Part shown: piece by piece, positions 1-5,681 of the stretch
Layout of the letters: each line of letters begins with the position of its first letter
How positions within the stretch are numbered: the stretch's first letter is position 1
Origin: Lachnospiraceae bacterium
GTDB lineage: Bacteria; Bacillota; Clostridia; Lachnospirales; Lachnospiraceae
Length of the DNA: 7,186 bases
Reading direction: 5' to 3'
Assembly (NCBI GenBank): GCA_024694785.1
Contig: JAILJL010000042.1
Coordinates: 1-7,186, forward strand
Translations under genes and position numbers: made by a program
The notes under the pieces: generated by a model
The model's database searches: none
What the model was told of the DNA's origin: nothing
The model's input: the letters and a program-made list of their open reading frames with translations, nothing else

Positions 1-62
1 GAGCTGCTTTCCTCTCTGTGCGGGAACCTGGCGGGGCTCTGTGCCGCCCTGCATCTCGGGAT
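1..62. other. GC-rich edge segment not matching adjoining oadB
   Basis: 41 of the first 60 bases are G or C, far above the rest of the window, where AT-rich codons dominate. The reading frame of the following OadB fragment stays open through this stretch, but the residues it gives (many R, P, C and G) are not the hydrophobic, Gly-rich transmembrane sequence that precedes the conserved ESGVV segment in OadB proteins. Frame 1 gives a different, also plausible peptide. The break lies close to position 62. A chimeric contig end is the simplest reading; a real rearrangement cannot be excluded. Confidence 0.6.
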
Positions 63-473
63 AGAGAATCAGGCGTTGTTAAACAGCTTACAGAAACTGC
101 ATCTAATGCTTTAATGTATATTGTTGTTATTATCCTCGGTGTATCCGTTGGTGGTACAACTTCGGCAGAGAACTTCCTTAAGTTCGATACATTAAAGATT
201 GTATTCCTCGGTCTTGCAGCTTTTGCATTCGGTACTGCAGCCGGAGTACTTTTCGGTAAGCTTATGTGTAAGATTTCGGGCGGCAAGATCAATCCGTTAA
301 TCGGTGCCGCAGGTGTTTCCGCAGTTCCTATGTCTGCGCGTGTTGCACAGAAGGTCGGAGCTGAAGAGGATCCTACGAACTTTTTACTTATGCATGCAAT
401 GGGACCTAACGTAGCCGGAGTTATCGGTACTGCAGTTGCAGCCGGTGTATTCATGGCAATCTTTGGGGTTTAG
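3..473 (+). CDS. oadB: Na+-translocating decarboxylase beta subunit (OadB-type), C-terminal part
   Basis: This is the C-terminal part of the integral membrane subunit of a biotin-dependent sodium-pumping decarboxylase (oxaloacetate, methylmalonyl-CoA or glutaconyl-CoA type). The subunit decarboxylates carboxybiotin and exports Na+. Recognisable OadB sequence starts at about 63 ([17 protein letters not shown]) and contains at least three hydrophobic segments. The conserved region VIII signature NPLIGxxGVSAVPMxARV is intact at 274-345. The residues matching Asn373, Gly377, Ser382 and Arg389 of the Klebsiella protein, implicated in Na+ binding and transport, are all present with the right spacing. 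The upstream half, including the helix with the catalytic Asp203, lies outside the window. No start codon is called: GTG at 18 and everything before about 63 look foreign to the gene. The stop TAG overlaps the ribosome binding site of oadA. Family is certain; substrate is inferred from the neighbouring oadA. Confidence 0.9.
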   Translation, partial: AAFLSVREPGGALCRPASRDRESGVVKQLTETASNALMYIVVIILGVSVGGTTSAENFLKFDTLKIVFLGLAAFAFGTAAGVLFGKLMCKISGGKINPLIGAAGVSAVPMSARVAQKVGAEEDPTNFLLMHAMGPNVAGVIGTAVAAGVFMAIFGV

Positions 474-485
474 GAGGAAAAATAA

Positions 486-1898
486 ATGGCAGAGATTACT
501 AAGAAGAAAGTCGGCATTACAGAGACAGTTCTTCGTGATGCGCATCAGTCATTGATCGCAACAAGAATGACAACAGAAGAGATGTTGCCGATTATTGATA
601 AAATGGATAAAGTCGGATATCATTCGGTAGAATGCTGGGGTGGTGCGACATTTGATGCATGTCTCAGATTCTTGCATGAAGATCCATGGACAAGATTAAG
701 ACAGCTTCGTGACGGTTTTAAGAATACCAAGCTTCAGATGCTTTTCAGAGGACAGAATATCCTTGGTTATCGTCATTATGCAGATGATGTTGTTGAGTAT
801 TTCGTACAGAAGTCAGTTGCAAACGGTATTGATATAATCCGTATTTTTGACTGTCTTAACGATATCAGAAACTTACAGGCAGCCGTTAATGCAGCCAATA
901 AGGAAAAAGCTCATGCTCAGATAGCACTTTCTTATACTTTGGGTGATGCATATACACTTGATTATTGGAAAGATGTTGCAAAGCGAATCGAAGATATGGG
1001 CGCTAATTCCTTATGTATTAAGGATATGGCAGGTCTGCTTACTCCATATCGTGCAGAAGAGTTAATCACAGCATTAAAGGAGTCGGTTGAAATCCCGATT
1101 CAGTTACATACACATTATACATCCGGTGTTGCATCCATGACTTACCTTAAAGCAATTGAGTCCGGCGTTGACGTAATTGACTGCGCAATGAGCCCTCTTG
1201 CTCTTGGCACATCACAGCCTGCAACGGAAGTTATGGTTGAGACGCTTCGCGGAACACCTTATGATACAGGTCTCGATCAGGATTTACTTGCAGAGATTGC
1301 AGATTACTTTAGACCGCTTCGTGAGAAGTATATTGCATCCGGACAGCTTAATACCAAGGTTCTCGGAGTTAATATCAATACATTAAGATATCAGGTACCT
1401 GGCGGAATGCTTTCCAACATGATTTCTCAGCTTAAAGAGCAGCATGCTGAAGATAAGTATGAAGAAGTATTAAAGGAAATCCCTAGAGTTCGTAAAGACT
1501 TAGGTGAGCCGCCGCTTGTTACTCCGTCATCACAGATTGTAGGTACACAGGCCGTATTTAATGTACTTAGTGGCGAGAGATATAAGGTTATAACAAAGGA
1601 GACCAAGGCAATCCTTAAGGGTGAATATGGTCAGACGGTTAAGCCTTTTAATCCTGAACTTGTAAAGAAAGCATTGGGCGATGAGAAGCAGATTACCTGC
1701 AGACCTGCAGATTTACTTGATAACGAGCTTGATACCTTACGTAAGGAAGCAGCTCAATATATCAAGCAGGAAGAAGACGTTCTTACTTATGCGTTATTCC
1801 CGAAGGTAGCAGTTGACTACTTTAACTACAGAGATGCTCAGGATAGTAAGATTGATACTACAATCGCAGATAAGAAGACAGGTTCTTATTCCGTATAA
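486..1898 (+). CDS. oadA: Oxaloacetate decarboxylase/pyruvate carboxyltransferase alpha subunit, no biotin domain
   Basis: This cytoplasmic carboxyltransferase subunit moves the carboxyl group of oxaloacetate to biotin, leaving pyruvate; OadB then decarboxylates the biotin and pumps Na+. The protein has 470 residues. Residues about 5-300 form the HMGL-like TIM barrel and about 300-455 the PYC/OADA conserved domain. Metal-site residues known from the 5S transcarboxylase and OadA are visible: D18 in LRDAHQS, the carbamylated-type lysine K179 in CIKDMAG, and H208 and H210 in LHTH. The protein ends without the Pro/Ala linker and MKM biotinyl domain that bring Klebsiella OadA to roughly 600 residues, so a separate biotin carrier must serve it, probably encoded upstream outside the window. 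The start ATG sits 8 bases after AGGAGG (472-477), 12 bases after oadB. A terminator follows directly, so oadA is the last gene of its operon. Codon use is strongly biased (20 of 21 Gln are CAG), fitting high expression. Confidence 0.95.
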   Translation: MAEITKKKVGITETVLRDAHQSLIATRMTTEEMLPIIDKMDKVGYHSVECWGGATFDACLRFLHEDPWTRLRQLRDGFKNTKLQMLFRGQNILGYRHYADDVVEYFVQKSVANGIDIIRIFDCLNDIRNLQAAVNAANKEKAHAQIALSYTLGDAYTLDYWKDVAKRIEDMGANSLCIKDMAGLLTPYRAEELITALKESVEIPIQLHTHYTSGVASMTYLKAIESGVDVIDCAMSPLALGTSQPATEVMVETLRGTPYDTGLDQDLLAEIADYFRPLREKYIASGQLNTKVLGVNINTLRYQVPGGMLSNMISQLKEQHAEDKYEEVLKEIPRVRKDLGEPPLVTPSSQIVGTQAVFNVLSGERYKVITKETKAILKGEYGQTVKPFNPELVKKALGDEKQITCRPADLLDNELDTLRKEAAQYIKQEEDVLTYALFPKVAVDYFNYRDAQDSKIDTTIADKKTGSYSV

Positions 1899-1911
1899 TT
1901 CCAGTATTTAT

Positions 1912-1944
1912 AAGTACCCGAGAAATTTCTCGGGTACTTTTTTT
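1912..1944 (+). terminator. Rho-independent terminator after oadA
   Basis: A 12-bp perfect stem (1912-1923 with 1928-1939, core GTACCCGAGA) carries a 4-base AATT loop and ends in a run of seven T (1938-1944). It begins 13 bases after the oadA stop. Together with the promoter just downstream it separates the decarboxylase operon from the rpiR-to-cheR unit. Because the stem is symmetric and lies between two genes on the same strand, + strand termination is the only needed reading. Confidence 0.95.
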
Positions 1945-1945
1945 A

Positions 1946-1974
1946 TTGTTCGGATGTCATTTTTATGATAAAAT
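1946..1974 (+). promoter_or_regulatory. Predicted sigma-A promoter with extended -10 for the rpiR operon
   Basis: The -35 candidate TTGTTC (1946-1951, 3 of 6 consensus bases) is followed after exactly 17 bases by TAAAAT (1969-1974, 5 of 6). A TG at 1966-1967 is placed one base before the -10, forming an extended -10 that can compensate for the weak -35. The site starts directly behind the T-tract of the oadA terminator and leaves a leader of about 25 bases before the rpiR start at 2007. Prediction from sequence only. Confidence 0.7.
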
Positions 1975-2006
1975 AACATAGAAAAATCACAAAAAGTGAG
2001 GAACTT

Positions 2007-2921
2007 ATGGCTTACAAGAACGATTTATTGACCAGGATTAATGACAAGTATGGTTCATTAAGTAAGGGTCAAAGATATCTGGCAAAGTATATAACGGAAG
2101 AGTATGATAAAGCGGTATTTTTTACTGCTGCGAAGCTTGGAGAAGCTGTTGGTGTAAGTGAATCTACGGTTGTAAGATTTGCATCCACCTTAGGATATAA
2201 GGGATATCCGGAATTTCAAAAAGCGCTCGAAGAGCTGGTAATGGAGAAATTGTATTCCTCCGACAAGGTGGAAGTGAATTTCGGCAGACTCGATAAGGAT
2301 AATCTATTGTCATCCGTGCTTACTTCGGATATCGACCGTATCAAGAATACGCTTTCAAAGATTGATGATTCCGCATTTGACAGCGCGACGGAGCTTTTAC
2401 TTAATGCCAAGACGATCTATGTAATAGGATTACGTTCATGTGAGATGCTTGCCGATTTCTTGAGCTTTTACCTTAATCTGGTATTCTCGGATATAAGACA
2501 GATTAAGACTACCTCCGTAAGCGAGATTTTTGAGCAGATGGTTCATATTGGAAAGGATGACGTTGTAATAGGTATAAGCTTCCCGAGATATTCGATGAGA
2601 ACAATTAAAGCGCTTGAATTTGCAAATATGAGAAGCGCCAAAGTTATTACGATATCGGATTCGGTTCATTCACCGCTTAATCTATACAGTTCCTGTAATC
2701 TGGTTGCAGAAAGCCACATGGCGTCGTTTGTGGATTCGCTTGTTGCACCGCTTTCGATTGTCAATGCATTAATAATATCGGTTTGTATGAAGAAACGGTC
2801 TCAGGTCGTTAAGACGCTGGAAGACCTTGAGAATATATGGGATGATTATCAGGTATACGGTTCCGATGAAATTGATTATTTTGATGAATCGGCAGTAAGA
2901 AGATATCCAAGACCGGAGTAA
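2007..2921 (+). CDS. MurR/RpiR family transcriptional regulator (HTH + SIS)
   Basis: DNA-binding regulator of the RpiR/MurR family, which usually responds to phosphosugars. The protein has 304 residues, typical for the family. The N-terminal HTH_6 domain covers about 5-80, with the helix-turn-helix at about 41-66 (AKLGEAVGVSESTVVRFAST and the family's LGYKGYPEF continuation). A SIS sugar-phosphate-binding domain covers about 125-255: IYVIGLRSC opens it, and GISFPRYSMRTIKAL plus ITISDSVHSPL are typical core strands and loops. The acidic tail after about 265 is not recognisable. A GAGGA ribosome binding site (1998-2002) lies just before the ATG. It is the first gene of the operon, 2 bases before the flavoprotein gene, so it may control its own transcript and with it the downstream housekeeping genes; that is inference. 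No sugar catabolism gene lies nearby to indicate its effector. Confidence 0.93.
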   Translation: MAYKNDLLTRINDKYGSLSKGQRYLAKYITEEYDKAVFFTAAKLGEAVGVSESTVVRFASTLGYKGYPEFQKALEELVMEKLYSSDKVEVNFGRLDKDNLLSSVLTSDIDRIKNTLSKIDDSAFDSATELLLNAKTIYVIGLRSCEMLADFLSFYLNLVFSDIRQIKTTSVSEIFEQMVHIGKDDVVIGISFPRYSMRTIKALEFANMRSAKVITISDSVHSPLNLYSSCNLVAESHMASFVDSLVAPLSIVNALIISVCMKKRSQVVKTLEDLENIWDDYQVYGSDEIDYFDESAVRRYPRPE

Positions 2922-2923
2922 GT

Positions 2924-4159
2924 ATGAAAAAAGTTATAGTCATCGGCGGTGGTGCTGCCGGTATGATGGCTGCGATAGCAGCCGCAAATAATGGTAATAA
3001 AGTAATTCTTGTTGAGAAGAATGAAAAGCTCGGCAAGAAAGTATATATAACCGGTAAGGGACGCTGCAATCTTACCAATAGCTGTGACATCGAGGAATTA
3101 TTTAAGAATATCGTGCATAATGGTAAATTCATGTATTCCTCCATATATGCATTCGATAATGCTGCGACCATTGATTTCTTTGAGAACATAGGTCTTAAGG
3201 TTAAATACGAACGCGGTAACAGAGTATTTCCGGAATCCGATCATTCTTCCGATGTAATCAAAGTATTGCAGAACGAATTACATAGACGTAACGTTGAAAT
3301 ACGTCTTAATACAGAGGTTAAGTCATTAATTATTGAAGATGGAGTTGCCTGCGGTATTCGTTTAAAAAACGAAGAGATTAAGAGCGATGCTGTTATATTG
3401 GCAACAGGCGGTGTATCTTATTCCTCTACCGGAAGTACGGGCGATGGTATAAAATGGGCCGAGAGTACAGGACATACTATCAAATCGCTTGTCCCTTCGC
3501 TTGTCCCTTTTGAGACAGAAGAGATATTTGTAGCGGATTTAATGGGGTTATCGCTTAAAAATGTCGAGGCCTCGATATATGACAGCAAAAATAAACTTCT
3601 TTACAAAGATTTCGGCGAGATGCTCTTTACACATTTTGGCGTAAGCGGACCGATTATTATATCTGCTTCGGCGGTAGTGAATGAGCGACTTGAAAAAGAG
3701 AAGCTTAAGCTTTATATAGACCTAAAGCCCGCGATGTCTTATGAGGAACTTGACAGAAGAGTACTTCGTGAATTCGATATATATAAGACCAAGCAATTCA
3801 AAAATGCGGTGACGGCGCTTTTCCCGGGCAAATTAACGCCTGTTATGGTGGCGCTTTCGGGCATAGATCCGGATATCAAAGTGTGCGAGATAACCGCAGC
3901 AATGCGTAACGAATTCGTGTCACTGATTAAGAAAATGCCGCTTACCATAAAAGGAATGCGTGGTTTTGACGAGGCCATCGTCACAAGAGGCGGTGTGTCA
4001 ATTAAAGATATTAATCCGAAGACAATGGAATCAAAGATTATTAAGAATCTTTACTTTGCCGGAGAAATGATAGATGTAGATGCTTATACGGGAGGATTTA
4101 ATCTTCAGATAGCATGGTCTACCGGAATGGCTGCGGGCAAGGGAATAGATGAAGTATAG
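2924..4159 (+). CDS. YhiN/HI0933-family FAD-dependent oxidoreductase (BaiN-like)
   Basis: This is a flavoprotein of the HI0933/YhiN family, often annotated NAD(P)/FAD-dependent oxidoreductase or aminoacetone oxidase family protein. The physiological reaction of most members is not settled. At 411 residues it is full length. The N-terminal Rossmann fold shows GGGAAG (8-13) with an acidic residue, E31, ending the second strand. The family hallmark KLGKKVYITGKGRCNLTN lies at 35-52, RGNRVFPESD at 97-106, ILATGGVSYSSTGSTGDG at 158-175 and LFTHFGVSGP at 234-243. The C-terminal FAD-contacting stretch runs from about 374 (NLYFAGEMIDVDAYTGGFN) and ends in QIAWSTG. The ATG follows the rpiR stop by 2 bases, with GGAG (2915-2918) inside the rpiR end as ribosome binding site, so translation is probably coupled. 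In many Clostridia this gene sits just before cmk, as here; no functional link is known. Confidence 0.92.
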   Translation: MKKVIVIGGGAAGMMAAIAAANNGNKVILVEKNEKLGKKVYITGKGRCNLTNSCDIEELFKNIVHNGKFMYSSIYAFDNAATIDFFENIGLKVKYERGNRVFPESDHSSDVIKVLQNELHRRNVEIRLNTEVKSLIIEDGVACGIRLKNEEIKSDAVILATGGVSYSSTGSTGDGIKWAESTGHTIKSLVPSLVPFETEEIFVADLMGLSLKNVEASIYDSKNKLLYKDFGEMLFTHFGVSGPIIISASAVVNERLEKEKLKLYIDLKPAMSYEELDRRVLREFDIYKTKQFKNAVTALFPGKLTPVMVALSGIDPDIKVCEITAAMRNEFVSLIKKMPLTIKGMRGFDEAIVTRGGVSIKDINPKTMESKIIKNLYFAGEMIDVDAYTGGFNLQIAWSTGMAAGKGIDEV

Positions 4160-4167
4160 GAGGGCAT

Positions 4168-4833
4168 ATGAGTTACAATATAGCAATAGACGGTCCTGCA
4201 GGTGCAGGTAAAAGCACAATAGCCAAGACATTGGCCAAGAATCTTTCTTTTATCTATGTTGATACCGGAGCAATGTACAGAGCTTTGGCGGTTTTCTTTA
4301 TAAGACAAGGGCTTGATAAGGACAATGAAGAAGGAATCTGTGCAGCTGTTAAGAATGCAACCGTCACAATAGAGTACAAAAATGGCGTTCAGCAGGTAAT
4401 TCTTAACGGAGAGAACGTAACTCCTTATCTTAGAACCGAAGAAGTCGGTAATATGGCATCCGCTTCAAGTGTATACGGACCTGTAAGAGCACATCTTCTT
4501 GAGCTTCAGCAGAGCCTTGCACATGAGAATGATGTTATAATGGATGGCCGTGATATAGGTACCTGCGTATTGCCGAATGCCGATCTTAAGATATATCTTA
4601 CAGCATCGGTTGAAGAGCGTGCGAGAAGACGTTATACGGAGCTTGTGGAAAAAGGTGAAAACCCGGATATCGAGAAGATCAAAAAAGATATCGAAGAACG
4701 TGATTACAGAGACATGCATAGGGAGATCGCGCCGTTAAAGCAGGCGGATGATGCTATCTTGGTTGATTCTTCGAATATGACGATTGACGAAGTGGTTGAG
4801 ACAATCGCTTCACACGTAAAAAAAAAACGATAA
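4168..4833 (+). CDS. cmk: Cytidylate kinase, (d)CMP kinase
   Basis: Cytosolic kinase that phosphorylates CMP and dCMP to the diphosphates with ATP, feeding CTP/dCTP supply and recycling CMP from RNA turnover and lipid synthesis. Its 221 residues match the usual bacterial length. Visible motifs are the P-loop GPAGAGKS at 9-16, DTGAMYR at 32-38 (monophosphate pocket), the CMP-binding segment including RTEEV (89-93), DGRDIGT at 126-132 (cytosine and ribose contacts), the basic ERARRRY at 150-156, and the lid-side ERDYRDMHREIAPL at 177-190. The ATG is preceded by AGGAGGG (4158-4164), which overlaps the flavoprotein stop. The C-terminus is encoded by a run of ten A (4818-4827) giving KKK, then CGA and TAA. 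Because ispH starts in the -1 frame exactly there with no ordinary start codon, some product may be extended into IspH. Confidence 0.96.
   Translation: MSYNIAIDGPAGAGKSTIAKTLAKNLSFIYVDTGAMYRALAVFFIRQGLDKDNEEGICAAVKNATVTIEYKNGVQQVILNGENVTPYLRTEEVGNMASASSVYGPVRAHLLELQQSLAHENDVIMDGRDIGTCVLPNADLKIYLTASVEERARRRYTELVEKGENPDIEKIKKDIEERDYRDMHREIAPLKQADDAILVDSSNMTIDEVVETIASHVKKKR
4818..4827 (+). other. A10 homopolymer at cmk/ispH junction, possible slippage site
   Basis: Ten consecutive A occupy the last Lys codons of cmk. In the cmk frame they contain the classic -1 slippery heptamer form A AAA AAA (4821-4827). Slipping back one base, or one extra A in DNA or RNA, moves cmk into the ispH frame and bypasses the cmk stop at 4831. 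Runs of nine or more A are known hot spots for RNA polymerase slippage, and also for sequencing and assembly indels. No Shine-Dalgarno-like stimulator is visible just upstream. Confidence 0.5.
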
Positions 4834-5681
4834 TTAAGGTTGCAAAGACGGCGGGATTTTGCTTTGGAGTAAAGCTTGCCGTCAATAAGGTATATAAGCT
4901 TTCGGAAGATAACAGCCTTCCGATATATACTTACGGTCCGATCATTCATAACGAAGAAGTTATCAAAGAGCTTTCCGAGCGCGGAGTTAAGGTTATTGAT
5001 AATCTTGATAAATTATCGGAATATTCTAAAGGCATAATCGTAATAAGATCGCACGGTGTCACCAAAAAAGAAGAAGAATTATTGCGTAAAAGCTCTTTTA
5101 CGGTTGAAGATGCTACATGCCCGAACGTTAAGAAAATCCATAATACGGTTAACGAGCATGCAAAAATGAATGAAACAATTCTGATAATTGGCGACAAAAA
5201 TCATCCTGAGGTAATCGGAATCAAAGGATGGTGCGAAAATACGCGTGTTGAGATAATCGACTCGGTGGAAGAGGCCGAAAAGTTCACGGCCGAAAGCGGT
5301 GAAAAAATATGCGTTGTTTCACAAACAACATTTAATCTTAATAAATTTGAACAATTAGTTGAAATTATTCGTAAAAAAAGGTATGATATAAATGTTATAA
5401 ATACCATTTGTAACGCTACAAGAGAGAGGCAAGAGGAAGCCAAGTCTCTTGCAGCTGCTTCTGATTGCATGATTGTTATCGGGAGTATGACCAGTTCCAA
5501 TACACGCAAGTTGTATGAGATCTGTTTAGATACATGTGCAAATACTTACTATATTCAAACCATCAACGATCTTGAGTTTGATTTTGCTCAAGAGGTCCAT
5601 TCTGTAGGTATTACTGCAGGGGCATCAACCCCAAACAAATTAATTGAGGAGGTTCAAACTAATGTCAGAAATAAGTTTTGA
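4830..5681 (+). CDS. ispH: 4-hydroxy-3-methylbut-2-enyl diphosphate reductase (IspH), unusual start
   Basis: Last enzyme of the MEP isoprenoid pathway: a cytosolic [4Fe-4S] protein that reduces HMBPP to IPP and DMAPP. Counting from 4830, the protein has 283 residues, the usual full length. All three cluster cysteines are present: C11 in GFCFG, C97 in DATCPNV and C194 in TICNAT (C12, C96, C197 in E. coli). So are H40 (IIHNEE), H75 (RSHGV), H125 and E127 (NHPEV), the SQTTF threonine loop and GSMTSSNTRKL. The start is the problem. The frame opens after a TGA at 4797-4799 and has no ATG, GTG or TTG until TTG 5082, which is far inside the protein. The best candidates are ATA at 4830, overlapping the cmk TAA as ATAA, or ATT at 4833, with no ribosome binding site. 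A G at 4832 would give a normal ATGA overlap; one extra A in the run before it would give a Cmk-IspH fusion. The end overlaps rpsA by 20 bases. Confidence 0.9.
   Translation: MIKVAKTAGFCFGVKLAVNKVYKLSEDNSLPIYTYGPIIHNEEVIKELSERGVKVIDNLDKLSEYSKGIIVIRSHGVTKKEEELLRKSSFTVEDATCPNVKKIHNTVNEHAKMNETILIIGDKNHPEVIGIKGWCENTRVEIIDSVEEAEKFTAESGEKICVVSQTTFNLNKFEQLVEIIRKKRYDINVINTICNATRERQEEAKSLAAASDCMIVIGSMTSSNTRKLYEICLDTCANTYYIQTINDLEFDFAQEVHSVGITAGASTPNKLIEEVQTNVRNKF
5359..5387 (+). promoter_or_regulatory. Candidate internal promoter in ispH, upstream of rpsA
   Basis: TTGAAA (5359-5364, 5 of 6 consensus bases) and TATGAT (5382-5387, 5 of 6) are separated by exactly 17 bases, in an AT-rich stretch inside the ispH coding region. 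A transcript from here would have a leader of roughly 265-270 bases before rpsA. Extra rpsA expression independent of the cmk/ispH transcript would make sense for a translation protein. AT-rich coding sequence can mimic promoters, so this stays a prediction. Confidence 0.5.
5647..5652 (+). promoter_or_regulatory. Ribosome binding site fixing the rpsA start
   Basis: AGGAGG, a full anti-16S match, lies 9 bases before ATG 5662 and inside the last codons of ispH. It rules out the in-frame TTG at 5644, which would place the site inside the coding region and add LRRFKL before the family-typical MSE start. Confidence 0.9.

Noticed and set aside
3485..3508. Perfect tandem repeat of a 12-base unit (TCGCTTGTCCCT twice) in the flavoprotein gene, encoding SLVPSLVP
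   Set aside because: Family members commonly have a PSLVP motif at this place with a similar residue pattern before it, so the repeat is probably codon-level coincidence or a small harmless duplication. No frame or length anomaly results.
3966..3994. TTGACG in the flavoprotein gene as a promoter for cmk
   Set aside because: No -10-like hexamer occurs at 16-18 bases spacing.
5644..5661. TTG 5644 as an earlier start for rpsA
   Set aside because: It would place the AGGAGG ribosome binding site inside the coding region, and the extra LRRFKL residues are not family-like. ATG 5662 with 9-base spacing is clearly better.
5082..5681. A short ispH starting at TTG 5082
   Set aside because: It would lose the first cluster cysteine, H40 and H75 and leave an inactive fragment. 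The conserved protein sequence continues upstream without a break to about 4836.
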